From: Chloroflexota bacterium
Lineage (GTDB): Bacteria; Chloroflexota; Anaerolineae; Caldilineales; Caldilineaceae
Assembly: GCA_003451595.1 (NCBI GenBank)
Contig: DMDA01000060.1
Location: 1-21,918 of the forward strand
Direction: 5' to 3'
Length of the DNA: 21,918 nt
Of the stretch, positions 9,397 through 17,676 are shown in pieces. The stretch's first letter is position 1; every line of letters starts with the position of its first letter. The position numbers and the translations under genes are program-made. The notes under the pieces were generated by a model. The model did no database searches. It saw only the letters and a program-made list of their open reading frames with translations, and was not told the origin of the DNA.

Positions 9397-12300
9397 TCAC
9401 TCTTTGACTTCCGGGAAGACCAGCACCCGGTTGTTGCCGCCATCCGTCACGACGACCACGCCGCCACTGAGATCGGCGGCGATGCCGTTGGGCTGTCCCA
9501 AGTGCGCCAGATCGGAGCCAGCGCCGCCAAACGCTGCCCGCACCGCCCCCTCACGCGTGAAGACCATCACCAGCGCGGTCGCCGGGTCGGTGGCATAGAT
9601 CGTGCCATCAGCGCTGACGGTGAGATAGGGCTTCTGGAAGACATCGCGACCAGCCCAACCGGGCACGCCGAACTCACTGAGATAGATCAGATCGGGGCTG
9701 AAACGCTGGATGCGGCCATTCCAGGCGTCGGCAACCAACACAGAGCCATCCGTCGGATCGACCTTAACATCGGTCGGCTCCTCGAAGCGACCGGCGATCA
9801 CGCCGCCGCCGCCGATCTGTCCCAACGCCTCGCCGGTTGGCGTGAAGCGGACAATGCGCTTGTTCCCGGTGTCTGCCACCAGCAGATTGCCGTCCAGATC
9901 GATGGCCAACCCGCGCGGGCCAAAGAGCGCCAGTGGATCGCCCAGTTCGCCGTTAGTGCTGGCAAAGACGCCCCACTTACGCTGGAAGACACCCTCGCTG
10001 TTGAAAACCTGGATACGACCGTTCCAGGTGTCGGCGACGTAGATGTTGCCCGCCGGATCGACAGCTACGCCCCACGGCTCGAAGAATTGTCCATCCCCCA
10101 CGGTCAACGGCCCATCGCCATCAGGATCAATGCACGGCGTGCCCGCCCGATCCGCCAGGTTGCAGTAGCCACCGAACGCGCGCAGGAATTCACCCGCCTG
10201 GTTCAGCACCACCACGCGATGATTGTTCGTGTCGGCAATCACACGTTCACCGTTGGGTCCAATGGCAATGGCGCGTGGTGCAAACAACGGCAGCCCGGCG
10301 TATGTTCCATCATAGACGCTTTGCGCCGTAACGAAGCGCACCTGCCCCGGCTCGATGACCGGCACGTTGAGCGTGCTCTCTGTCGCCACCGGCACGACCG
10401 CCAGATCCCAGATCTGGTTGGCAAGGTCGCGGCGCACGTACATATCAAATTCGCCTTGATAGGGCCACTTTGCCAGATCGCGGAACTGCGACAGGTTCTG
10501 CGGGTCGCGGTATTTGCGGAAGAAAATAATGTCGAAGAGCCGCTGTCGCTGCGCAGGGTCGGCGATGGCGCCCCATACGCGATCCGGCGTCAGGTCGAAA
10601 TAATCCATCTCCGGCCACCAGATGCGGCGATAGGTGCGCTTGACATAGTCGCGCGCCATGTACGGTTCGACTTTGGCGCGATTCTCCGGCCCGACAATGA
10701 CAACCGGCGCCGACATGGCGTCGGGATTGGGTGTGTCGCCGTAGTATTTGGCATTGCGATAGAGACGCATATACCAGCTAAAGGGCCAGGCGCTGTCGTT
10801 GTCATAGGCGACGACAATGTTGCGATCGCCGGCGGTGCGCTCGCTGATCGTGTCCAGCTCCGCCAGCGCACGTTTCACATCTGGGCTGGCATGGGCGTAG
10901 ACCAGATACTCGGTTGCCATGTCATAGTTGATGAAAGTCAGGGTGAAGCTGGTGCGAATCGTAAAGATCAGCAGCACACCGATCAGCCCCACCGCCAACA
11001 GCCGCATCCCCGCTTGGAAGCCGGTGCGCAAGACGCCGTAGACGCCGCCAAAGATCACGGCGCCCAACGCGGCGAAGATCAGCAACCATTGCAGGATGCG
11101 CCCGGCTGCGCTGGCCTCGCCGCCAGCAGCGCCGGATAGCACCGCCAACATGACGACGGCGAACAACGTCAGCGCTGGGAAGACTAACGTCAGCAGCCAG
11201 AGTCGTTCACGCCATGCCATGCGCCAGTCGATCTTGCGCAGCAGATAGCCACCCCACCAGCCGCCAAAGACCGTCATTGGCAGCGCAATGTGTACAAGCA
11301 ACCATGGCATCTTCTCGCCCGCCACCGAGTAGGCGATCCAACTTGCCACCACCCACCAGGCGCCAAAGACAACAAAGATGATGCGATTGAGGCGCACATT
11401 TTCATCTGGATGCACCTCCGCCGCATCGCTGCCATTGGCATGGCTGGCTGCGGGTTCAGCCAGCGCCAGCGCTGGCGATGTTGCGCCGCGCCCCTCGCCT
11501 TGCGCGCCTCTGGGCAAGTCATCCGGCGCCACCGGCTCCCACGATGTGTGGCGGAGTGGGTTGACCACCAGGTTGTAGGCGAGAGTGACGAAGCCCCCCA
11601 GACTGAGCACGGCGGGCAGGAATTCGTAGAGCCAGCCGATCAGTGCGTAGTAGTAGAGCGGTTGGCTGCCACGCTTGACGCCTTGTTGCGCCAGCCAGTA
11701 GCCCAGACTGCCCACCACGCCTGTCGCCAAGCCGTTGACGGTATTGGTGAAAAAGGTCGTGAAGAAGATGATCTGGATCAACCAGAAACTCCCCATCAAG
11801 ATCGCCCAATGCCCCAGGTGCGGTCGCCACGCACGTGGATGCTCAGCGTCCTCATGGCGCCGACCAAACCAGAGCACCGCCAGCCCCACCGCCGCCGCCA
11901 CTACGACGCCCACCATGATCCCCAGACGGACAATCATCTCCTGGCTGGTGTAATCCACGGCCGCCGTAAAGACGGTCGGGTCGCCGCCAGTGAAGACAAA
12001 AAGGAAAGGCGACAGAAAGGGCAGCACCAACGTCGCCATGAGCACCGTCAGGTCGGCGGCAGGGTTGCGACGCAGCTCCGCCCAACGGCCGCGCAGAAAG
12101 TAGCCGGCAATGCCGACGCCCACCAAAGCCAGCACACCCAGCCCGATCATGCCGACCAGGTCATTTTTCAGTTCGTGCAGGACGAACCAGAAGGCGCCGC
12201 CCGCCGCCAACGGCGCCGCCACCAGCATTGTGCGCCGCGGCCCAACCATCTGCCAGAGCGCCAGGCCGGCAAAAAAAGCGCCGATGACTGCGCCGTGCAT

Positions 12301-12912
12301 GAAGTGCACTTCTTTGGCGATGAAACCCAGCGCCATGCCTACCATCATGATCACCAGATAGCGAAACTTGCGCGTGTCTAGATAGCGAAAAGCGCCAAAA
12401 ATCCAGACTAATGTGTCAAAGGCTATGTAGATGTCGTTGCGGATATAGCGCGAGTGAAAGAGTAGACTCGGACTGATTAACACCAGCACGCCCGCCACCA
12501 GCGCGCCCGTGCGCCCCAAATAAGGCCGCAACGCATAGATCATCGCCAGCGCGCCCAGGCCAAAGAGCGCCGGCACAATGCGCGCCGTGTAGTCGCTGTC
12601 GCCAAACAGGAAATACATCAAGGCGTTAGCGTGAAACAGAAACGGCCCATGCATCATCGGGTTGTGGTCATAGTTGCCGTTGGCATAGAGGTAATAAGAG
12701 TAGAGAGCATGCAGGCTCTCATCGTGGCTCATGGCGCGCGCGCCGAGGTCGTAGAAGCGCGTCACCACGCCGAGCAAAAAGATGCCAATCCAAGCCAGCG
12801 TTTCCCAACTTGCCGCCACTGCGGTCAGCGGTCGATCAAGCCAGCTAACCTGGCGCGGCGCCACGCCATCTTCCGCCATCACTTGTTCCAGCACACGCGT
12901 CTCTTGCATCAT
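9397..12912 (-). CDS. Agl23-like (TIGR03663-type) membrane glycosyltransferase with C-terminal NHL propeller
   Basis: Residue numbers here count from GTG 12969. A multi-pass N-terminal part carries the invariant features of this family: an Asp-Glu dipeptide (MSHDESLHA, D83-E84) and the HGP tripeptide (PMMHGPFLFH, 107-109), with Arg130 in DYTARIVPALFG. The family resembles PMT mannosyltransferases and normally accompanies Chlor_Arch_YYY proteins, which are also present here. Residues about 690-800 are a soluble lumen-type domain (ASPDVKRALAEL, YRNAKYYG). Residues about 880-1190 are NHL blades (EPWGVAVDPAGNIYVADTWN, GPRGLAIDLDGNLLVADTGN), with an inserted loop holding two cysteines and DPDGDG. 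I place the start at ATG 12912, nine bases after GAAGGA; GTG 12969 would add nineteen residues and lacks a spaced ribosome-binding site. A role in lipid-linked oligosaccharide assembly or transfer outside the membrane is inferred. Confidence 0.83.
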   Translation of the reverse strand: MMQETRVLEQVMAEDGVAPRQVSWLDRPLTAVAASWETLAWIGIFLLGVVTRFYDLGARAMSHDESLHALYSYYLYANGNYDHNPMMHGPFLFHANALMYFLFGDSDYTARIVPALFGLGALAMIYALRPYLGRTGALVAGVLVLISPSLLFHSRYIRNDIYIAFDTLVWIFGAFRYLDTRKFRYLVIMMVGMALGFIAKEVHFMHGAVIGAFFAGLALWQMVGPRRTMLVAAPLAAGGAFWFVLHELKNDLVGMIGLGVLALVGVGIAGYFLRGRWAELRRNPAADLTVLMATLVLPFLSPFLFVFTGGDPTVFTAAVDYTSQEMIVRLGIMVGVVVAAAVGLAVLWFGRRHEDAEHPRAWRPHLGHWAILMGSFWLIQIIFFTTFFTNTVNGLATGVVGSLGYWLAQQGVKRGSQPLYYYALIGWLYEFLPAVLSLGGFVTLAYNLVVNPLRHTSWEPVAPDDLPRGAQGEGRGATSPALALAEPAASHANGSDAAEVHPDENVRLNRIIFVVFGAWWVVASWIAYSVAGEKMPWLLVHIALPMTVFGGWWGGYLLRKIDWRMAWRERLWLLTLVFPALTLFAVVMLAVLSGAAGGEASAAGRILQWLLIFAALGAVIFGGVYGVLRTGFQAGMRLLAVGLIGVLLIFTIRTSFTLTFINYDMATEYLVYAHASPDVKRALAELDTISERTAGDRNIVVAYDNDSAWPFSWYMRLYRNAKYYGDTPNPDAMSAPVVIVGPENRAKVEPYMARDYVKRTYRRIWWPEMDYFDLTPDRVWGAIADPAQRQRLFDIIFFRKYRDPQNLSQFRDLAKWPYQGEFDMYVRRDLANQIWDLAVVPVATESTLNVPVIEPGQVRFVTAQSVYDGTYAGLPLFAPRAIAIGPNGERVIADTNNHRVVVLNQAGEFLRAFGGYCNLADRAGTPCIDPDGDGPLTVGDGQFFEPWGVAVDPAGNIYVADTWNGRIQVFNSEGVFQRKWGVFASTNGELGDPLALFGPRGLAIDLDGNLLVADTGNKRIVRFTPTGEALGQIGGGGVIAGRFEEPTDVKVDPTDGSVLVADAWNGRIQRFSPDLIYLSEFGVPGWAGRDVFQKPYLTVSADGTIYATDPATALVMVFTREGAVRAAFGGAGSDLAHLGQPNGIAADLSGGVVVVTDGGNNRVLVFPEVKE

Positions 12913-13011
12913 CCTCAACCGTCCTTCGCTACCGTAGATGCAGCTTGCCGCCGCGCCAAGTTTGTCCACCTTGAGCGTGGGGAGGCAAACCTAACAGCAT
13001 TCGATTCATCT

Positions 13012-14868
13012 CTAGCGCGGCGCCCACAGCGTCACCGTTTCGCCAGCAGGTGGAGTGCTCGCCTTGCGGTAGAGCAGCCACTGCAAGCGCGGACGCCAGA
13101 AGGTCGTCCACTGCAATTGTGCGTCAGCGCCGTCGTCGTTGGCGGGCGGCAACATGGTTGGTTGCCAGCGCACGACCGTTGTATATCGGGCGCCAATGTA
13201 GGGATCGGGCAGCGCCAGCGTGTCGTTGCGCGGCGTCGGCGCCACCACCAACGGCAGCACGGGGGGCGCTGCGCCAGGCGCGGAATCGCCCTGCACACTC
13301 TCCACAGACGCTGCACCAACGTGCCGCAGGTTACGCATGGCGCGCAGTTGCCATCCCAACACCGGGTCTGGGCTGACATCATAGACGACTTGCATGTCGA
13401 TCTGGTTCGGGTCGCCGCGCCGTATGCTGCTCAAGCGTTCGACATCCCGCACCAGGTTGCGCACATCTGGGCTGGTGATGGCAGACCAGAAACCGTTGGG
13501 TTGCATGAGCGCCACCGTGTGATTCAACTGCCAAGTGCTGCGGACAGTCATCAACCCCAGCAATACGGCGTAGAAGAGCAGCGCGACACGCCCGGTTTCT
13601 CGCCAGCCCGCCCACACGCCGAAGATGCCCCAGACGCCCACCATCAACGCGACCAGCAAGCCGCTTGTCAACCAGACCTGGCTGTTCAATACAACACTGT
13701 CCACGAGCGCCGCTAACCATGAGAGCGCAGCGACGACCAGCACACTTTGCACCACCAACAGCGTAGACAGTTCCAGGCGGGTAAGTTCGCCCCACGGGGC
13801 AGCAACCGCGCGACCGAGCAGCATCGCCGCCGCAATCGCCAGCGGTGCGCCTGCCAACGGCAACGCCGCTACCGACCGCCCCGGCAGCAGCCAGAGAAAC
13901 CACGCCCACACCAGCCAGGCGGTCACGAAGATCGCCAATCGTCGGCGCTGACCTTCACCCTGCGCGGCGCTGAACCACAGCCCGGCGACGCCCAGCGCTC
14001 CAAAGATCGTCAGCAGCGGTTGATCGAGCAGCAGACGCTGCCAGGGCCAGCCCAGCGGTTGTGCGCCCGCCGCGCCACTTACCTCGCCAATCCAGTTGGT
14101 AAGGCTGGCGCTCAGGGCAGCGATGGCTTCGGGACGCAACGTCAACCCCGTTAAGGCCAGCGCCAGCGCCACGCCAAACCAGATGAATGTCGCACGTTGC
14201 AGCGTATAGTTGCGCTCGCGCCAGAGATAGACGAGCACAAAGAGAAGCAGCACAGGCAGCCACGCCCACCCCCACGGCCCGCTGGCGATCAAGAATGCGA
14301 GCGACACCGCACCAACGCGTTCCCAGCGTTGCGCCACGAGGGGCTGGCGCGCAAAATTCCAGCGCCAGAGCGCCGTCAGCGCCAACAAGGCCAGCAAGAT
14401 AGTCAAGGCCAGCGGTTCGGCGCGGCGTCCCCACGCAGTCAACCATGGGTCCAGGGCAAAGAGCGCCGCCAGCACAAGCGCGGCATGGCGCCCCAGCCAG
14501 TCGCGCCAGAACCAGGGCAGCGCCACCGTTGCCAGACTTGCCAACGCGGGCAACAACCGCGCCAACCCATCTCCACTGCCAAAGAGCCAGAAGAGCAAGG
14601 CGTGCAGCCCATAGTAGAGCGCACTATCAGGCGCCGGCGCGTTGGCGACTGTCACCTGGTTCGCCGCCAGCCAAGCGCTCCACGCATGTGCGCTCTCCGT
14701 GGGCGACAGTGGCTCAGCTCCCAGGCCAACAAAGCGAACAATCGCCGCCACTGCCAGGATCGCCAGATAGAGCGCGTGCTCCAGCGTCAACACACGCGCC
14801 TGTTGCCGGGCAGCCGCACCGTCCCAACTCGCCGATCCACCCCATTCACCCGCCACTCGCTCAGCCAT
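13012..14868 (-). CDS. GT-C-like membrane protein, degenerate paralogue of the Agl23-like neighbour
   Basis: The 618-residue multi-pass protein follows the layout of the downstream Agl23-like protein: an N-terminal outer loop, many hydrophobic helices and a C-terminal soluble part. The shared frame is visible in FGSGDGLARLLPAL (compare FGDSDYTARIVPAL) and in TSPDVRNLVRDVERL plus MRNLRHVG near residues 465-518 (compare ASPDVKRALAELD and YRNAKYYG). The acidic pair is not kept: LSPTESAHA has Thr57-Glu58 where Asp-Glu is expected. HGP is replaced by YYGLH, and there is no NHL domain. It is therefore probably not a glycosyltransferase itself but a partner or regulatory subunit, or it is losing function. 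The start lies in a GTGAGTGGGTGAATGG-type low-complexity stretch, and the first dozen residues may derive from it; a clear ribosome-binding site is missing. Confidence 0.72.
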   Translation of the reverse strand: MAERVAGEWGGSASWDGAAARQQARVLTLEHALYLAILAVAAIVRFVGLGAEPLSPTESAHAWSAWLAANQVTVANAPAPDSALYYGLHALLFWLFGSGDGLARLLPALASLATVALPWFWRDWLGRHAALVLAALFALDPWLTAWGRRAEPLALTILLALLALTALWRWNFARQPLVAQRWERVGAVSLAFLIASGPWGWAWLPVLLLFVLVYLWRERNYTLQRATFIWFGVALALALTGLTLRPEAIAALSASLTNWIGEVSGAAGAQPLGWPWQRLLLDQPLLTIFGALGVAGLWFSAAQGEGQRRRLAIFVTAWLVWAWFLWLLPGRSVAALPLAGAPLAIAAAMLLGRAVAAPWGELTRLELSTLLVVQSVLVVAALSWLAALVDSVVLNSQVWLTSGLLVALMVGVWGIFGVWAGWRETGRVALLFYAVLLGLMTVRSTWQLNHTVALMQPNGFWSAITSPDVRNLVRDVERLSSIRRGDPNQIDMQVVYDVSPDPVLGWQLRAMRNLRHVGAASVESVQGDSAPGAAPPVLPLVVAPTPRNDTLALPDPYIGARYTTVVRWQPTMLPPANDDGADAQLQWTTFWRPRLQWLLYRKASTPPAGETVTLWAPR

Positions 14869-14969
14869 TCACCCACTCACCCATCCGCTCAGAAGAAAGT
14901 GGAAAGCAGGCCGGAAGCCACGGCGCGCCCGCCCACTCAACCCATTTCCCCACAGAGTGCTGACAACGG

Positions 14970-17606
14970 TCAGCGCACCCGATAGATACGCACATCGCCA
15001 TTTTCGTAGACCAGTTCCAGTTGTGCAAACAATGCCCGTTCCGTTGTGGGCGACAGATTGTACTGAGACCGTTCTTGCGGCCCAATATAGATGTAATCGG
15101 CGCCAAACTCCTCCAGGACGCGCGCCCGCTGTTCTGGCGTGGCGCCACCGTAGATTGCCTGTAGCGCCTCTGGCCGACCAGCCGCCATGGCGCCATACGC
15201 GCGCCCCCGCCACTGCGATTCGTGCCCATCCCAGCCGAGCAGCGTGGGGCGACCTGTCATGGTGCTGATGCGGTTGGTCTCGGCGCCATAGGAACGACCT
15301 TTGCCCTCCACAACTACATCCGTAGGCAGCGTATTGGCGCGCACCCACTCGACCGCACTGTACTCTGCCGGCGCAACCGTCGCCAGATACGCCCCTGCAT
15401 CAAAGGTTGGCGGACGGCTGAACCCCTGCGTCTTGCTATACGCGCCGGCAATCAGGTAGACCGTTGAGGCCGTTGCCAGCACCAGCGCCAGACCGCTCAA
15501 CAGTGCCGGCGCAATTCGCCAGCCGCGCACACGTCCCAAGCTGGTCACAATCGTGAAGGCGCCTGCCAGCCCAAAGAGCAGCCACGCCTGATAGTAGAAC
15601 TTGAAAATTGTGTTCATGCGCCAACCGAAGTTGTCGCGCAAATACACCACCTCTGGCGTCAGCGTCAGCCCTGCGCCCAACGCTGCCAGGGCCAGCACGA
15701 AGACAAGCGGCTGCGTGGGGGGCGCCAGTTGCGCCCCGCGCTGTACACCCGTCCACACCAGCGACAGCGTCAGCGCCGTCAAGACGCCGACGATCAGAAA
15801 GGTGAAGGGCTGACTCAGCCACCGTTCCAACATGAAGGGGAGATAGTCGGTTGCGCCATCCGGCAGGGCCACGCTGGCGAGTTGGGCGCGCCCGCCCTCA
15901 GTGGCAAGCGCCACCCACGCCGCCGCCGCGAGCAACAGTGCCGGCAACCCCAAAATCACGCCAACAAAGACGCCAACGGTCGCCGGACGGGGGCGCAAAA
16001 TCGGCCAGGCCAGCATCAACAATGCAATCACGGTGAGGAGCGCCGTCGCAAACATCGTGAAGAACTGCGAAAAGCGCGTCGGATGAAAAAGATTCGGAAT
16101 CAATCCGCTCGCCTGACTTTGCGCCGTGAGGAAATAGGGCAGATAGAGCAACACGCTCATCGCCAGCAAACCGATGCCAAAGGCAGCGGTCAAACCAAGC
16201 GCGCCGGCGGTAGCTTTGCTACGCGAGGCAGGGGAGGCAAGGTGCAGTTGGCGCGCCAACACGGCGCCCACAGCAAAGGTGGTGAGCAACCAATAAGGCG
16301 GATAGTCCCACGTGTTCAGGAAGAGCAGCGCTCCCGTGATCACTGCCGTCAGCATCATGCCGCCCCAGCCCAATGGGAACCAAGCGAGGAGTGAGGAACG
16401 AGGGGCGAGGGGCGGCGCGTCATCCGTGACATGCGACGAATCACGAGGGGCGAGGGACGCCTGCCGAGTTAGAAAAATCGCCAGCGCGACGCCGATCGCC
16501 AGAATAGCAAAGGGCATCGCGGCCACGTGCGGATGGTTGTCGCCCAGGATGTAGCTGAAGGCTGGAAATTCGTCGATCACCTCGATGTGGTCGCCGCGCA
16601 GGCTGACATCGGCCAACACGCGGCTGCTGCGCCACCACCACCAGCCAAAATCAACAAACCACTGGTTGGTGACGCGCGCCTCTTGTGGAAAACCGCGCAC
16701 GCCGAGCACGTTGGCGATGGCGCTGACGTCGATGCCGTTGGCGTAAAGCCACTCCAGCAGCCCCTGCAAATTGGCCGCCATGCCCACCAACAGCGCGCCG
16801 ATGCCGCCGCCCGCCGCAGCAGCGGCAAAGCGCCTCTCTGCCGCTGCCAGCAAGTTATAGGCCACACCGAAGGCGCTGCTCAACAGCAGCCCAAACCACG
16901 CCGCCTGCGCCAGGTTATAGGTCACGCCAGCCGTCTGCCCCGCCAGCAACCCCACCAGGTTGAAGAGCCAATAGCCAAAGTAGTAGTAGCTAATCGGATA
17001 GCCAGCCAACCACGCATCCTGCGGCGGGTAGCTCAGGCTGGCGCGGAGGCTGTGCATGAACATCAGGTCCATGGGTTGCTCGGTGTGATCCGCCGCCGGA
17101 TCATGCGCACGCACCCACGCCCACGCAGCAAAGGCCAGCAGGAAGAGCGCCTCGACGAGGAGGGTGTAGCGGAGAGAGGGGAGATGAATAGACCGGAGAT
17201 TGAGTGATTGGCGATTAGGTGATTGGCGATTAGGTGATTGGCGATTAGGTGATTGGGAGATTGGAGATTGTGGAGTCCGCTCTGAATCCCCAATCTCCAA
17301 TCTCTCAATCTCCAATCTCTCAATCTCTAATCGCTCAATCTCTAATCGCTGAAGCCCTTTGCGCCCAACCACAATGCTGATCACGGCAAGCATACCCACC
17401 GCCAGCCAGGCGCCGCCGATCTCGTTGCGGAGCAGGCCGAAGCTATAACCGATCCAGAAAATGTAGCCTGACAAAAGGATGCCAAGCAGGCGCGCAAAAA
17501 CGTAGCCGCGATCGGGCAAGGCGGCGAAGAAGCGCAATGCCAACGGCAACGCCGCCACGGTCACAACTTGAATTACCAGATAAACGGCCAAAAACTGACC
17601 TATCAC
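14970..17606 (-). CDS. Chlor_Arch_YYY (DUF2298) membrane protein, single-domain form
   Basis: The 878-880 residue, strongly hydrophobic protein carries the family hallmark YYYxG (GYPISYYYFGYW, about residues 205-215). It also has ILGDNHPHVAAMPFAI, NTWDYPPYW and NFGWRMNTIFKFYYQAW, all shared in related form with the upstream protein. This length matches the single-copy class of TIGR03662. The biochemical role of the family is unknown; its steady association with Agl23-like GT-C proteins suggests lipid-linked sugar handling. GTG 17606 is preceded by AGAGGA at about eight bases; GTG 17612 is the alternative and adds two residues. Residues about 88-146 are encoded by palindromic repeat element D, and residues about 383-407 by a second low-complexity insert. 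Both are in frame and look dispensable. The C-terminal part (AVEWVRANTLPTDVVVEG to the end) is a soluble outer domain. Confidence 0.85.
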   Translation of the reverse strand: MIGQFLAVYLVIQVVTVAALPLALRFFAALPDRGYVFARLLGILLSGYIFWIGYSFGLLRNEIGGAWLAVGMLAVISIVVGRKGLQRLEIERLEIERLEIERLEIGDSERTPQSPISQSPNRQSPNRQSPNRQSLNLRSIHLPSLRYTLLVEALFLLAFAAWAWVRAHDPAADHTEQPMDLMFMHSLRASLSYPPQDAWLAGYPISYYYFGYWLFNLVGLLAGQTAGVTYNLAQAAWFGLLLSSAFGVAYNLLAAAERRFAAAAAGGGIGALLVGMAANLQGLLEWLYANGIDVSAIANVLGVRGFPQEARVTNQWFVDFGWWWWRSSRVLADVSLRGDHIEVIDEFPAFSYILGDNHPHVAAMPFAILAIGVALAIFLTRQASLAPRDSSHVTDDAPPLAPRSSLLAWFPLGWGGMMLTAVITGALLFLNTWDYPPYWLLTTFAVGAVLARQLHLASPASRSKATAGALGLTAAFGIGLLAMSVLLYLPYFLTAQSQASGLIPNLFHPTRFSQFFTMFATALLTVIALLMLAWPILRPRPATVGVFVGVILGLPALLLAAAAWVALATEGGRAQLASVALPDGATDYLPFMLERWLSQPFTFLIVGVLTALTLSLVWTGVQRGAQLAPPTQPLVFVLALAALGAGLTLTPEVVYLRDNFGWRMNTIFKFYYQAWLLFGLAGAFTIVTSLGRVRGWRIAPALLSGLALVLATASTVYLIAGAYSKTQGFSRPPTFDAGAYLATVAPAEYSAVEWVRANTLPTDVVVEGKGRSYGAETNRISTMTGRPTLLGWDGHESQWRGRAYGAMAAGRPEALQAIYGGATPEQRARVLEEFGADYIYIGPQERSQYNLSPTTERALFAQLELVYENGDVRIYRVR
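16385..16459. repeat. Second-type low-complexity insert inside the single-domain YYY gene
   Basis: This stretch of GAGGGGCGAG-like units (GAGTGAGGAACGAGGGGCGA and variants) appears on both sides of a short centre near 16412-16438. On the coding strand it reads SLAPRDSSHVTDDAPPLAP, between a membrane helix and WFPLGWGG. It resembles neither neighbouring membrane sequence nor the GAGATTG family. A related CGCCCCTC run is found beside element G (21511-21523), and a GGGCGAGGAAC run occurs at about 18905-18915 in the neighbouring gene. It is probably another dispersed repeat tolerated in a loop. Confidence 0.55.
17195..17350. repeat. Repeat element D: palindromic array inside the single-domain YYY gene
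   Basis: The left arm (17195-17270) includes the 15-base unit GATTGGCGATTAGGT three times in a row. The spacer is about 20 bases. The right arm (17291-17350) contains CAATCTCCAATCTCT and CAATCTCTAATCGCT units, also 15 bases long. GAGATTGGAGATTG (17257-17270) pairs perfectly with 17291-17304. On the coding (minus) strand the right arm reads RLEIE repeated about four times, and the left arm reads SPNRQ repeats. The 15-base period equals five codons, so copy-number change keeps the frame. Confidence 0.9.
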
Positions 17607-17634
17607 GGCCACATTCCTCTGTGTAATCTACGTA

Positions 17635-17668
17635 ACCTTCCCGGAAGTCCCATAGCTTCCGGGAAGGT
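17635..17668 (-). terminator. Perfect 13-bp hairpin between the two YYY genes
   Basis: ACCTTCCCGGAAG (17635-17647) and CTTCCGGGAAGGT (17656-17668) are exact inverted repeats around an 8-base loop. The hairpin starts nine bases after the stop codon of the upstream gene on the minus strand. Only a weak T-containing tail follows (TACGTAGATT), so it may be a partial terminator, an RNA-stability hairpin or a protein-binding palindrome rather than a full stop. Because both flanking genes face the same way, it could set unequal expression of the two. Confidence 0.6.
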
Positions 17669-17676
17669 GGCTGATC

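Noticed and set aside
9385..11139. Long plus-strand open frame opposite the NHL region
   Set aside because: It is the antisense shadow of a GC-rich gene; the minus strand gives clear NHL blades and the plus strand only Arg/His/Ala-rich text.
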